A DNA stretch of 64,000 bases, from positions 992,001 through 1,056,000 of the forward strand of contig NZ_CP046252.1 in assembly GCF_009720145.1 (NCBI RefSeq), given 5' to 3'. Made by a program: the position numbers and the translations under genes. Of the stretch, positions 49,401 to 58,027 are shown piece by piece. The notes beneath the pieces are model-generated. The model had not been told where the DNA came from. It worked only from the letters and a program-made list of their open reading frames with translations, and did not search any database. How positions within the stretch are numbered: the first letter of the stretch is position 1; every line of letters begins with the position of its first letter. The stretch is from Sphingobium sp. CAP-1. GTDB taxonomy: Bacteria > Pseudomonadota > Alphaproteobacteria > Sphingomonadales > Sphingomonadaceae.

Positions 49401-49852
49401 GGGACGCCGCCGACCGCTGGCTGACGCAACAGGGTGCGACGGATGCCGGGGAGCGCGATGATGTCATAAAGCAGGCGTTGCGGGTGATCGACGCGCCGGA
49501 CTTTGCCGGGTTGTTCGGCCCCGACGCGCTGGCCGAAGCGCCGATCGCGGCGGTGGTGGGGGAAGCGGTGATTGCCGGCACGGTCGATCGCCTGTGCATC
49601 GGCCCGGACCGGGTGCAGTTTGTCGATTTCAAGACCGGCCGGGTCGCGCCGCTCCGCCTCGCGGACGTGCCGATGGCCCATGTGCGGCAGATGGCCGCCT
49701 ATGCCGCGGCGCTCAGCGTGATCTTCCCCGATCGCGCGATCGAGGCGGGGCTGCTCTACACCAGCGCGCCGCGCCTTATCAGCCTGCCTCCCGCGCTGCT
49801 GGCGGCGCACAAGCCCGGCTTTGCCCCCGCGCAGGAGAATTTGCCGCTCTGA
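46442..49852 (+). CDS. addA: AddA subunit of the AddAB helicase-nuclease
   Basis: This is a 1136-residue UvrD-family helicase with a C-terminal nuclease domain. Walker A is SASAGTGKT (32-40), Walker B is ILVDEAQDTN, motif III is FTVGDFKQAIFGFQG, motif V/VI are LLTVHGAKGLQAP and YVALTRAEERL, and the nuclease motif is FVDFKTGR near the C-terminus. The start is ATG at 46442, overlapping addB by 20 bases and preceded by GGAGGA. An ATG at 46454 is less likely. AddAB resects DNA ends for RecA loading. Confidence 0.96.
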   Translation: MAATMAKVAAPLQRLLGDQARAAAPDAHVWLSASAGTGKTHVLTARVFRLLLQGVRPENILCLTFTKAGAAEMADRIHDRLAAWVQMDGPALATDLMALGEDHGPDMQDHARRLFAEVLESTGGGLRIQTIHGFCQQLLTAFPLEADLTPGFSPLDQREQSSLARQALADLVVTAQERGDAALMEALQALSLRLGEGGAEKFLLRCAARGEALDGLPEWIAPWLAAEMGLPEGDIDQWLAEQCSDEMFDMRAIDWIVRANVDWGKTRALERCDRIAAWRALDPAGRAASLTDLHRAWAKADGDFLDSKGYVPPVEGYVDMAKRLYDRCGDLIAIKLRADYAALLAQALHAGRAYARDYAQAKRLAGAVDFDDLIARAASLLEQDGIAEWIRYKLDQRIDHILVDEAQDTNAAQWRIVRRLAEEFFAVEWEPGQKARTIFTVGDFKQAIFGFQGTSPANFEAARLLFKRDADRSGHDFFNLSLDRSFRSTPAVLDVVDRTIATLSAERLGMEPSEIHHDSANRHPGEVLLWKPVVANQSEEAEGEEDWAEDQERVLAQKIARQIRQWIDDGLMLESRGRPVRAGDIMILVRRRSELARLIVARLYEEQVAVAGIDRLRLNAPLAVRDLLAALRFAVQPEDELNLASLLVSPLIGWTQDELMVRLIGRKAGLWLHLNQTLDAALLAPLRDLLGVADFTTPYRYLEAILSGPMDGRRRLIARLGAEAADPIEELLNAALAFESDDHPSLQRFIDWFDRGEVEIVRDAAAAGDMLRLLTVHGAKGLQAPIVILADACLDPDAGNRADSLEWNGLPILAPRKAEKQGPIGDVAAAAAQVEREEHWRLLYVALTRAEERLIVAGSLGPRAKGEVKPESWFAAVEGAMVSLGAEWDADPLWGATRRWAGSEQLPSKKAEAEAAVERAALVEPDWLRQAAPAEARPPRPLAPSAQVEDDVPYPPPTMAMRAAAERGRWLHALFERLPAVPVDRRRDAADRWLTQQGATDAGERDDVIKQALRVIDAPDFAGLFGPDALAEAPIAAVVGEAVIAGTVDRLCIGPDRVQFVDFKTGRVAPLRLADVPMAHVRQMAAYAAALSVIFPDRAIEAGLLYTSAPRLISLPPALLAAHKPGFAPAQENLPL

Positions 49853-49910
49853 CCCGTTGAGCCGGACGCGCGCTCATCCTAGATATCCCCCAACAAAGGA
49901 GTTTTCAGCT

Positions 49911-50231
49911 ATGGCCACCAAGGCAGTTACCGATGTCAGCTTCAAGGAAGATGTGATCGATTCCGACAAGCCCGTGCTTGTCGATTTCTGGGCCGAATGG
50001 TGCGGCCCGTGCAAGATGATCGGCCCGGCGCTGGAGGAAATTTCCGAGGAACTGGCCGACCGGCTGGTCATCGCCAAGGTCAATATCGACGAAAATCCCG
50101 ATGCGCCGGGCCAATATGGCGTGCGCGGCATCCCGACGATGATCCTGTTCAAAAATGGCGAAGCGGCCGCGACCAAGGTCGGCGCCGCGCCCAAGAGCGC
50201 GCTCAAGGGCTGGATCGAAAGCGTATTGTAA
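49911..50231 (+). CDS. trxA: Thioredoxin
   Basis: This is a 106-residue disulfide reductase. The active site is W-C31-G-P-C34-K, the cis-Pro is in GIPTMILFKNGE, and DFWAEW precedes the active site. The ATG at 49911 follows AAAGGAG. It is cytoplasmic. It follows addA with a 58-base gap, the usual alphaproteobacterial order, and may be co-transcribed. Confidence 0.97.
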   Translation: MATKAVTDVSFKEDVIDSDKPVLVDFWAEWCGPCKMIGPALEEISEELADRLVIAKVNIDENPDAPGQYGVRGIPTMILFKNGEAAATKVGAAPKSALKGWIESVL

Positions 50232-50266
50232 TTGGCTTTCCCCCGATGATGTCCTAGATTGGCGGC

Positions 50267-50590
50267 ATGATTGCTGGAATAGGCCATAATCGGGGGAATG
50301 ATCGAATGTATGCGATCGTGTTTGATCTGGACACGACCATTCTTCAAAGCGCTTATCATGCCCCTTCCTGGACCAATGCCTATTCGGATATCCGAAAGGT
50401 GTTGGAGTCCAGAGGTTTCGAGTGGCAGCAGGGATCAACCTATTTCGGGAATGAGCGCGTGACCCCGGTGGATTGCGTCCTCGCCGTTCAGGAACTGCGC
50501 CGCACCTATAGTTGGTTCAAGCCTTCGGTTCGCGACATCAGAATGCTGCGGATCGAGGAGAATAACGATCTGGCTCCAGCCATCGAATGA
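50267..50590 (+). CDS. vapD: VapD-like ribonuclease with an N-terminal GIGHNRG peptide
   Basis: This is a 107-residue protein. From Met14 it is a standard VapD (virulence-associated protein D): MYAIVFDLDTTIL, WTNAYSDIRKVLESRGFEWQQGSTYFG, TPVDCVLAVQELRR and the C-terminal SVRDIRMLRIEENNDLAPAI. VapD has a Cas2-like ferredoxin fold and is an mRNA endonuclease in Helicobacter. Upstream codons add MIAGIGHNRGNDR. GIGHN-type peptides recur at N-termini of alphaproteobacterial proteins, so I take the ATG at 50267 as real, although 50306 has the better ribosome-binding site (GGGGG). No partner antitoxin is visible next to it. Confidence 0.88.
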   Translation: MIAGIGHNRGNDRMYAIVFDLDTTILQSAYHAPSWTNAYSDIRKVLESRGFEWQQGSTYFGNERVTPVDCVLAVQELRRTYSWFKPSVRDIRMLRIEENNDLAPAIE

Positions 50591-50600
50591 TCGGACCAGC

Positions 50601-51209
50601 CTATGTCAGCGGGATCATCACCGACCGGGCATAGGCCGGCCGTTCGCGCAGCCGGCCATACCAGGCGCGCACATGCGGCAGATCGGGCCGCGCCATGTCG
50701 ATTGTGAAATAAGTGTGGGCGTAGACGCCCATCGGCACATCCGCGACACCGAAAGCGACACCTGAAAGCCAGGGCCGGGCGGCGAGCGTCCGGTCGAGGA
50801 TCTGCATCGCCCTGCCCGTCGCGTCCGCCGATTTCGCGATGAGTTGTTCGTTTCGCTGTTCGGGCGCGATCCGCACCAGTTGCAGGAACGCGTCACGCTG
50901 AGCGTCGGCGAAGGCGAATTGCCAGTCCATCCATTTGTCGCCCTGCGCCCGCTCGGCCGGATCGGCGTGCCACATGGCCGGCGCGTAGCGGGCGGCGAGA
51001 TAGCGCAGGATCGCGTTGGATTCCCACAGCATCACCTCGCCATCCTCGATCGTGGGGATCAGCGCATTGGGGTTTTTCGCCAGATAGGCGGCGTCCATGC
51101 CGAACCTGCCGCCCACATCATGGCGGACATAGGGCAGGCCGATTTCATCGGCGAACCAGGCGACCTTCTTCACATTGTGCGAGTTGAGCCGGCCCCAGAT
51201 CGTCAGCAT
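50601..51209 (-). CDS. Glutathione S-transferase family protein
   Basis: This is a 202-residue protein with an N-terminal thioredoxin-like domain (MLTIWGRLNSHNVKKVAWFADEIGLPY), the glutathione-site PNALIPTIEDGEVMLWESNAILRYLA with the conserved cis-Pro and Ser, and an all-helical C-terminal domain (FGVADVPMGVYAHTYF, N-capping box). Ser10 or Asn12 may serve as catalytic residue. The substrate is unknown. It ends ten bases upstream of the convergent vapD stop and is followed, in its direction of transcription, by nothing else on this strand. Confidence 0.92.
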   Translation of the reverse strand: MLTIWGRLNSHNVKKVAWFADEIGLPYVRHDVGGRFGMDAAYLAKNPNALIPTIEDGEVMLWESNAILRYLAARYAPAMWHADPAERAQGDKWMDWQFAFADAQRDAFLQLVRIAPEQRNEQLIAKSADATGRAMQILDRTLAARPWLSGVAFGVADVPMGVYAHTYFTIDMARPDLPHVRAWYGRLRERPAYARSVMIPLT

Positions 51210-51219
51210 CGATAGTCCT

Positions 51220-52017
51220 TCATCCGAACAGCGTCGCTACCGCCTTGTCCCACAGCCGGGGCGAGGACGCGCCCAACAGGCCGCGGCGCGTGTCGCCCAC
51301 GACATAGGGCGTGCCGTCGATCCGCTGGCAGCAACCGCCCGCTTCATTGACGAACAGCGTCCCCGCCGCATGATCCCAGGGCAAGGTGCGCGCAAAGACC
51401 GATACGTCATTCTGCCCCAGCACCAGCCGGGGATATTGTTCGGCGGCGCAGCGGGGAATATCCACCAGCGCGAAGCTGGCCTGTGACCGGCGCTGAATGT
51501 CGGCGCGCTCCTGTGGCGTCATGAAATAGACCGCCAGCGCCGCGATCGGCAGGTCGCCGCCGCTTTCCTTCGCCGTCACCTGCTCCCCGTCGATATGACT
51601 GCCCCCGCCCAGCATCGCGTGACAAAGCCGCCCGGTCAGCGGATCGAATATCCATCCGGCCAGCGTGGTGCCGCCATCGGCCAGCGCCACCATGATGCCG
51701 AAGGGCGGATTGCCCGACGCGAAATTACCAGTGCCATCGATCGGGTCGATGATCCAGTTCAGCCCTTCGCCGGCCCGTTCAAGGATCGATGGATCGGCGG
51801 CGCAGGCTTCCTCGCCGATGATGCCGGCTTCGGGCAATATCTCCGCCAGCCCCTCGGCCAGCCGCAATTCGCTTTCCTTGTCGGCGATGGTGACGAAATC
51901 GTCGGCGGCCTTCTCGCTGATCTCATGATCGGCCAGGTTGCGGAAGCGGGGCATGACGATGTCGCGCCCGACCTGCCGCATCAGTGCGACGACCGGATCA
52001 TGGAGTTCCAGCAGCAT
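51220..52017 (-). CDS. Inositol monophosphatase family phosphatase
   Basis: This is a 265-residue Mg-dependent phosphatase. The metal motifs are GIIGEEAC, W-I-I-D-P-I-D-G-T-G-N-F and the C-terminal PWDHAAGTLFVNEAGG, all intact. In alphaproteobacteria such proteins next to argJ may act as histidinol-phosphatase or inositol/fructose phosphatases; the sequence alone does not decide. It lies 13 bases downstream of argJ on the same strand, so the two are probably co-transcribed. Confidence 0.9.
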   Translation of the reverse strand: MLLELHDPVVALMRQVGRDIVMPRFRNLADHEISEKAADDFVTIADKESELRLAEGLAEILPEAGIIGEEACAADPSILERAGEGLNWIIDPIDGTGNFASGNPPFGIMVALADGGTTLAGWIFDPLTGRLCHAMLGGGSHIDGEQVTAKESGGDLPIAALAVYFMTPQERADIQRRSQASFALVDIPRCAAEQYPRLVLGQNDVSVFARTLPWDHAAGTLFVNEAGGCCQRIDGTPYVVGDTRRGLLGASSPRLWDKAVATLFG

Positions 52018-52030
52018 CGGCTCGGTCCCC

Positions 52031-53257
52031 TTAACTGCGATAATCCGCGTTGATCGAGATATAACCGTGGGTCAGATCGCAGGTCCAGATCGTCGCCCGC
52101 CCTTCGCCCAGCCCCAGATCGACACCGATGACGATATCCTGCCCTTTCAGATGCGCCGCGACGGGCGCTTCGTCATAGCCCTCGACCGCGAGGCCGCCGG
52201 TTGCCACCTGGGTCGCGCCGAAACGGATGGAGAGCCTGTCCCGATCCGCCGGTTCGCCCGCCTTGCCGATCGCCATGACGACGCGGCCCCAATTGGCGTC
52301 CTCACCGGCGATGGCGGTCTTGACCAGAGGCGAATTGGCGATCGACAGGCCGATGCGGTGCGCGCTCTCGTCGCTATCCGCGCCCTCGACCGTGATCTCC
52401 ACGAATTTGGTCGCGCCTTCGCCGTCGCGCACCACCAGATGGGCAAGCTGGCGGCACAGGTCGGACAGCGCCGCATGGAAAGCGTCGGCGCCGGCATCGT
52501 CCATCGACGTTAGTGGCGCATGGTCCGCCTTGCCGGTGGCGAAGGCCAGCACCGTGTCGCTGGTGGAGGTGTCGCTGTCCACGGTGATGCACGAAAAGGT
52601 CCGCTTGTTGGCCGCCGACAGCATCTGTTGCAGCAGGGCGGGATCAATCGCCGCATCAGTGAAGATATAGCCGAGCATCGTCGCCATGTCGGGAGCGATC
52701 ATGCCCGATCCCTTGATGATGCCGACCAGTTCGACCCGGACGCCGCCGATCATGGCGAATGTCGACGCGCCCTTGGGATAGGTGTCGGTAGTGCCGATCG
52801 TGGTGGCGGCATCCTCCCAGCCGCAGGGTGCGGCGGTGAAAGCCGCTTCCAGCCCCCCTTCAGCCTTGTCGATGGGCAGCGGCACGCCGATCACTCCGGT
52901 CGAGGAGACGAATATGTCCGATGGCTGGCAGGACAGGTGTTTGGCGACCCTGGCGGCGATCGCCTCCACCGCCGCGCGGCCGCGATGGCCGGTAAAGGCG
53001 TTGGCGTTGCCGGCATTGACCACCAGCGCGCGCGCCGACCCCAGCGGAATCGCGTCCCGGCACCATTCGACTTCGGGCGAGGGGCATTTGCTCTGGGTGG
53101 TGACGCCCGCGACCGCCGTGCCGGCATCCAGTTCGACATAGGTGAGGTCGCACCGTTCCCACGCCTTATATCCGGCGCGCGCGGTTCGCAGCGTCACACC
53201 CGCGATCGAGGGCAGGGACGGGAAGGCAGCGGGGGCGAGGGGAGAACGGTCTGTCAT
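52031..53257 (-). CDS. argJ: Bifunctional glutamate N-acetyltransferase / amino-acid acetyltransferase ArgJ
   Basis: This is a 408-residue enzyme of the cyclic arginine pathway. The precursor cuts itself at Ala192-Thr193 in KGSGMIAPDMATMLGYIFTDA, leaving Thr193 as the nucleophile. NAGNANAFTG and SSTGVIGVPLP are conserved, as is the C-terminal GEDANWGRVVMAIGKAG. It ends INADYRS, normal for the family. The start ATG at 53257 (MTDRSPLAP) is preferred over a longer ORF. It is divergent from a TonB-like gene. Confidence 0.95.
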   Translation of the reverse strand: MTDRSPLAPAAFPSLPSIAGVTLRTARAGYKAWERCDLTYVELDAGTAVAGVTTQSKCPSPEVEWCRDAIPLGSARALVVNAGNANAFTGHRGRAAVEAIAARVAKHLSCQPSDIFVSSTGVIGVPLPIDKAEGGLEAAFTAAPCGWEDAATTIGTTDTYPKGASTFAMIGGVRVELVGIIKGSGMIAPDMATMLGYIFTDAAIDPALLQQMLSAANKRTFSCITVDSDTSTSDTVLAFATGKADHAPLTSMDDAGADAFHAALSDLCRQLAHLVVRDGEGATKFVEITVEGADSDESAHRIGLSIANSPLVKTAIAGEDANWGRVVMAIGKAGEPADRDRLSIRFGATQVATGGLAVEGYDEAPVAAHLKGQDIVIGVDLGLGEGRATIWTCDLTHGYISINADYRS

Positions 53258-53342
53258 GGCGGCGGGATGGGGGAAATCATCGGTTGCGTCAATCCGATCA
53301 CGCAACAATCCGGGGTGGAAGGGGCGGGAGGGCGTGGCATAG

Positions 53343-53834
53343 ATGGCCCCGATGAACGGTCAGCGATTGAGAGAATGCATCCTTGCCCTTGCCGCCATGG
53401 CCGTGCTGGCCGGGGCGGTCGCGCTGTGGCGGCAACAGTTCGACCCGGACTTGCCGCAAGCGGCACCCGCCCGGCGGATCGATTCGGACAGGGGGCCGGC
53501 CGACGCTGCCCCCGCAGACGCGGCCATGCCGCCACAAGCGGCGGTTCGTGCCGCGCCCACGGGAAGTCCCGGCAACTGGCTGTCCGATGCGGACTATCCG
53601 GCGGAAGCGATACGCAGAGGATGGAGCGGAACCACGGGATTCCGGTTGAAAATCGACGCATCGGGCGCGGTGGAAAGCTGCGTCATCACGGCATCGTCCG
53701 GGCATGAGATTCTGGACGATGCGACCTGCGCGGCGCTGACCCGCAGCGCCCGCTTCACGCCGGGGCGAAATGCGTCCGGCACCGCTGCTCCCGACCGCTA
53801 CAATGGCCGCATATCCTGGCGTCTGCCGGATTGA
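53343..53834 (+). CDS. TonB-family C-terminal domain protein
   Basis: This is a 163-residue protein with a short cytoplasmic start, one membrane helix (CILALAAMAVLAGAVALW), an Ala/Pro-rich linker, and a TonB-type C-terminal domain: YPAEAIRRGWSGTTGFRLKIDASGAVESCVIT, followed by LTRSARFTPGRN. It is a minimal energy-transducer-like protein. A second Cys (TCAAL) could pair with that in ESCVI. No ExbB/ExbD or receptor gene is adjacent, so the partner is unknown. The start may also be the ATG at 53352. Confidence 0.82.
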   Translation: MAPMNGQRLRECILALAAMAVLAGAVALWRQQFDPDLPQAAPARRIDSDRGPADAAPADAAMPPQAAVRAAPTGSPGNWLSDADYPAEAIRRGWSGTTGFRLKIDASGAVESCVITASSGHEILDDATCAALTRSARFTPGRNASGTAAPDRYNGRISWRLPD

Positions 53835-53951
53835 GGCTCGTCCGAACCGGAAAATCGCCCTCACCGTCATGAATAATAAATAATGGGGGCGGACCTGGAC
53901 CGCCACCGTCGTCATGAACAACGGCTATTGAGGGAAGGGTTCGATTTCATC

Positions 53952-55022
53952 ATGACTGCTGCCGGCGGCCGCCGTTTCGCTTTCTATGCCAAGCGCTATT
54001 CCCGATCCAAGGCCAGCATCCGGCTGCGGGTGCTGGAGCCGATCCTGGCCCTGCGCGACGCGGGGGTCGATGCGGGGCGCTATCCGCGTTTCCGCGGGCC
54101 GGGGGGCTATGACGCCATCATCATCTCCAAGGCGTTCGGACGGGGCGCGGCCAGGGCGATCAGCGCCGCGCAACAGGCCGGATGCGGGCTGATATTCGAT
54201 ATTTGCGACAACCGATTCGCCAATAACCGGGTCAGAGGTTCGGCCAGCCATGGCAGCCGCACCAGCCATTTTCTTTCGCAAGCCGATCTGGTGACGGTGC
54301 CGACCGAGGCGATGGGGCATTTGCTGATCGCTTCCACCCCGGAAATAGAGGGGCGGGTGCGGGTGGTGCCCGACATGCTGGAGGATCTGTCGGCGCTGGG
54401 CGCGTGCCGCCTGTCCGTGGTCGAACGGTTCCGCCTGTCGCGATTGCGGGCCTTTCACGCCGCCCACCCCGGCGCGCTGCATTGCGTCTGGTTCGGCAAT
54501 AATATGGCGGGCGTGTCGGGTGTCGGCCAGTTGGACGAGGCGGTCGCGCAACTGCGCCGCTTCGCGACGGGCCATCCGGTCACGCTGACCATCATCAACA
54601 ATCAGCCCGCCAGCTACCGCCGCGCCGCGCCCGGTTGGGACATACCCAGTTTCTTCCTGCCCTGGTCGCTGGCCAGCTTCCCCGCCGCGCTCAAACAGCA
54701 TCGGGTGGCGATCATCCCGGTATCGCGGAACGATTATACGCTGGGCAAGTCGATCAACCGGCCGGCGACGGCGATCATGGCCGGGCTGGGCGTCATCGCC
54801 GACTCCATCGAATCCTATGAGGAACTGCGCCCCTTCATCGCACTGGACGACTGGCAGGGCGGGCTGGCGCGCTATGCCCATGGGTGGGCGGACGAGCAGG
54901 AGCGGCTGGCGGCGGCGCGCGATCATCTGGACCGCCACTATGGCCGCCGGCGCGTGGCGGAGCGCTGGGCCGAAGTGGTGGCGGAACTGGATCAGCGCCG
55001 ATCGGGAAGGATCAGAGCGTAG
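53952..55022 (+). CDS. Glycosyltransferase-like protein
   Basis: This is a 356-residue protein. I place the start at the ATG at 53952 (MTAAGGRRFAFYAKRYSRSKASIRLRVLEPI), with AGGGAAGGG twelve bases upstream; ATG at 53883 has no such site. The fold is GT-B-like: an N-terminal domain with CGLIFDICDNRFANNR and ADLVTVPTEAM, then a C-terminal part with HCVWFGNNM, IINNQPASY and KSINRPATAIMAGLGVIADSIESYEEL, which recalls the donor-binding region of family 4 glycosyltransferases. The acceptor is unknown. No polysaccharide cluster is adjacent. The family call is tentative. Confidence 0.6.
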   Translation: MTAAGGRRFAFYAKRYSRSKASIRLRVLEPILALRDAGVDAGRYPRFRGPGGYDAIIISKAFGRGAARAISAAQQAGCGLIFDICDNRFANNRVRGSASHGSRTSHFLSQADLVTVPTEAMGHLLIASTPEIEGRVRVVPDMLEDLSALGACRLSVVERFRLSRLRAFHAAHPGALHCVWFGNNMAGVSGVGQLDEAVAQLRRFATGHPVTLTIINNQPASYRRAAPGWDIPSFFLPWSLASFPAALKQHRVAIIPVSRNDYTLGKSINRPATAIMAGLGVIADSIESYEELRPFIALDDWQGGLARYAHGWADEQERLAAARDHLDRHYGRRRVAERWAEVVAELDQRRSGRIRA

Positions 55023-55150
55023 CGCACGATATCCGTGCGGTCCAACCGCAACGCTGAATTGACGTTCGGCTGAGCGATCCCTATTTGCCGCTCAGTCTGT
55101 ATCCGGCGTCGGTGCCACCGCGCTCGGCCAAATTCGCTCAGGGAGAGCTC

Positions 55151-57886
55151 ATGTTCGGCGCACTCGCCAAGTCCATTTTCGGATCGTCCAACGAACGTTA
55201 TGTGAAATCGTTGGGCAAGACCGTCGACAAGATCGCCTCCTTCGAGCCGGCAGTTCAGGCCATGAGCGACGAGGATCTGGTGGCGCAGACGGCCCGGTTC
55301 CGTGAACGGCTGGCCGCCGGCGAAACGCTGGACGACCTGCTGCCCGAAGCCTTTGCGACTGTGCGCGAAGCGTCGATCCGTGTGCTGGGGATGCGTCATT
55401 TCGACGTGCAGATGGTCGGCGGCATCGTCCTGCATCGCGGCGAGATCGCCGAAATGCGCACCGGTGAGGGCAAGACACTGGTCGCCACCGTCGCGACCTA
55501 CCTCAACGCGCTGGAGGGCAAGGGCGTCCATGTCGTTACCGTCAACGACTATCTGGCCACCCGCGACTGCGAATGGATGGGCCAGGTCTATCGTTTCCTG
55601 GGCCTGACCACCGGCGTCATCGTGCCGAACCTGTCGGAGGACCAGCGCCGCGAAGCCTATAATGCCGACGTTACCTATGCGACGAACAACGAACTCGGCT
55701 TCGACTATCTGCGCGACAATATGAAATATGATCGCGGGTCGATGGTCCAGCGGCCGTTCAACTACGCGATCGTCGACGAGGTGGACTCGATCCTGATCGA
55801 CGAGGCGCGCACGCCGCTCATCATTTCCGGCCCGACCGACGACAAGTCGGAACTCTATGTCGCGGTCGACGCGATCGTGAAGCAGATCAGCGAAGCCGAT
55901 TATGACAAGGACGAAAAGCAGCGCAGCGTCACGCTGACCGAGGACGGCACCGAGAAGATCGAGCGGTTGCTGGAGGCTGCGGGCCTGCTCCAGGGCAATA
56001 ATCTCTACGATTTCGAGAACACCCAGGTCGTTCACCACGTCAATCAGGCGCTGCGCGCGGTCGTGATGTTCCGCCGCGACATCGATTATATCGTCAAGGA
56101 CGGCAAGGTCGTCATCATCGACGAATTTACCGGCCGCATGATGGATGGCCGCCGCTGGTCCGACGGCCTGCATCAGGCGGTGGAAGCCAAGGAAGGCGTC
56201 AATATCGAGCCGGAAAACCAGACGCTGGCATCGATCACCTTCCAGAATTATTTCCGCATGTATCCCAAGCTGGGCGGCATGACCGGTACCGCGGCGACCG
56301 AAGCGGCGGAATTTTACGAAATCTACAAGATGAACGTGGTCACTATCCCGACCAACAAGCCGGTGCAGCGCATCGATGAGGAGGATAGTTTCTACAAGAG
56401 CCTGGACGACAAGTTCCGGGGCATCGCCAGGACGATCAAGGTCCATGCGGAGCAGGGCCAGCCGGTGCTGGTCGGCACGGTGTCGATCGAGAAATCGGAA
56501 ATGCTGTCCGAATTCCTGACGCAGGAAGGGGTGCCGCACGCGGTGCTGAACGCCCGTTTCCACGACAGCGAAGCGCACATCGTGGCGCAGGCGGGCCGCA
56601 AGGGCGCGGTGACGATCGCCACCAACATGGCCGGCCGCGGCACCGACATCAAGCTGGGCGGCAATCTGGAAATGCGGGTCGAGGACGAGCTGCGCGACAT
56701 GGCCGAAGGGCCGGAACGCGACGCCGCGATTGCCCGGATCGAGGCCGAGATCGAGGCGGAGAAGCAGGAAGTGCTGGCCGCCGGCGGCCTGTTCGTGCTG
56801 GCGACCGAACGCCATGAAAGCCGCCGCATCGACAATCAGTTGCGCGGCCGTTCGGGCCGTCAGGGCGACCCCGGCCTGTCGCGCTTCTACCTCAGCCTTG
56901 ACGACGACCTGATGCGCATCTTCGGCCCGGACACGATGTTCGCCAAGATGATCCGTTCGAACCTGGAAGATGGCGAGGCGCTGCCCCCGTCCAAATGGCT
57001 GAGCAAGGCGATCGAGACCGCGCAGAAAAAGGTCGAGGCGCGCAACTATGACATTCGCAAGCAGGTCGTCGAATATGACGATGTGATGAACGACCAGCGC
57101 AAGGTCATCTACGAACAGCGCAGCGACATCATGGACGCCGACACGGTGGACGATGTCGTCGCCGACATGCGCCATGAGACGGTGAATGATCTGGTCGGCG
57201 CATCCTGCCCCCCCGGCACCTATCCCGAACAGTGGGACATGGCGCGGCTGAAGGCGCGCACCGCCGAGATATTGGGGCTGGAGCCGGACTTCGACGCCTG
57301 GCTGGGCGAAGATGCGGTCGACCCTGAAATGATCGAGGAGCGGCTGTCGGCGCTCGCCGACGCAGCGGTGGCGGAGAAGGTCAAGGAGGTCGACCCGGCC
57401 GACTGGCACATGATCGAGAAATCGATCCTGCTCCAGAGCCTGGATCATCACTGGAAGGAGCATCTGTCGACGCTCGACGCGTTGCGGCAGGTCGTGCATC
57501 TGCGCGCCTACGCCCAAAAGACGCCGATCAACGAATATAAGCAGGAAGCCTTCGCCCTGTTCGAGCGGATGCTGGAAAATATCCGCGAGGATGTGACCGG
57601 ATCGATCGCGCGGGTGCAGTTCCGCATGGAGCAGCCGCCCTTGCAGGATTATGGCCTGCCGGTGCTGCCCGACTTCATCACCACCCATATCGACCCGTTT
57701 TCGGGCGAGGATAATAGCGCGGACATCGACGCCGGCAGCTTTGGCGGCGTCACCACCGCGATCCCGCGCGCGGCGGTCGGCGGCGGCCAGAATGGGGAGT
57801 TCGCCAATCTGGACATCAGCCGCAATGCGCTCTGCCCCTGCGGATCGGGCCAGAAATACAAGCATTGCCACGGGGCGCTGGCCTGA
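55151..57886 (+). CDS. secA: Preprotein translocase ATPase SecA
   Basis: This is a 911-residue motor of the Sec pathway. Walker A is RTGEGKT (103-109), the Walker B region is YAIVDEVDSILIDEARTPLIISG, the second motor domain shows TNMAGRGTDIKLGGN and RGRSGRQGDPG, and the C-terminal zinc finger is CPCGSGQKYKHCHG, which binds SecB. The ATG at 55151 follows GGGAGAG. Full length and all motifs are present. It lies on the opposite strand from argJ, as in other sphingomonads. Confidence 0.98.
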   Translation: MFGALAKSIFGSSNERYVKSLGKTVDKIASFEPAVQAMSDEDLVAQTARFRERLAAGETLDDLLPEAFATVREASIRVLGMRHFDVQMVGGIVLHRGEIAEMRTGEGKTLVATVATYLNALEGKGVHVVTVNDYLATRDCEWMGQVYRFLGLTTGVIVPNLSEDQRREAYNADVTYATNNELGFDYLRDNMKYDRGSMVQRPFNYAIVDEVDSILIDEARTPLIISGPTDDKSELYVAVDAIVKQISEADYDKDEKQRSVTLTEDGTEKIERLLEAAGLLQGNNLYDFENTQVVHHVNQALRAVVMFRRDIDYIVKDGKVVIIDEFTGRMMDGRRWSDGLHQAVEAKEGVNIEPENQTLASITFQNYFRMYPKLGGMTGTAATEAAEFYEIYKMNVVTIPTNKPVQRIDEEDSFYKSLDDKFRGIARTIKVHAEQGQPVLVGTVSIEKSEMLSEFLTQEGVPHAVLNARFHDSEAHIVAQAGRKGAVTIATNMAGRGTDIKLGGNLEMRVEDELRDMAEGPERDAAIARIEAEIEAEKQEVLAAGGLFVLATERHESRRIDNQLRGRSGRQGDPGLSRFYLSLDDDLMRIFGPDTMFAKMIRSNLEDGEALPPSKWLSKAIETAQKKVEARNYDIRKQVVEYDDVMNDQRKVIYEQRSDIMDADTVDDVVADMRHETVNDLVGASCPPGTYPEQWDMARLKARTAEILGLEPDFDAWLGEDAVDPEMIEERLSALADAAVAEKVKEVDPADWHMIEKSILLQSLDHHWKEHLSTLDALRQVVHLRAYAQKTPINEYKQEAFALFERMLENIREDVTGSIARVQFRMEQPPLQDYGLPVLPDFITTHIDPFSGEDNSADIDAGSFGGVTTAIPRAAVGGGQNGEFANLDISRNALCPCGSGQKYKHCHGALA

Positions 57887-58027
57887 TCGGATGGCGGCCG
57901 GGGCGCGCGCTCCGGCCGCTTGTCGCCAATTGATGCCCAGCGACACGTTAACCCTGTAATTTCCGATTTCGTTCATCTTTTGTGGCGAGGCTGAACCTGT
58001 CTCCGGGGGGCAACCGGGAGAGCAGGC

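Noticed and set aside
54992..57976. A 994-codon open frame on the - strand across secA
   Set aside because: It mirrors secA codon for codon, has His/Arg/Asp-rich composition typical of antisense shadows in high-GC DNA, and shows no known domain. Similar shadows at 5182-7332, 2533-4431, 46421-48958 and 1293-2753 were rejected for the same reason.
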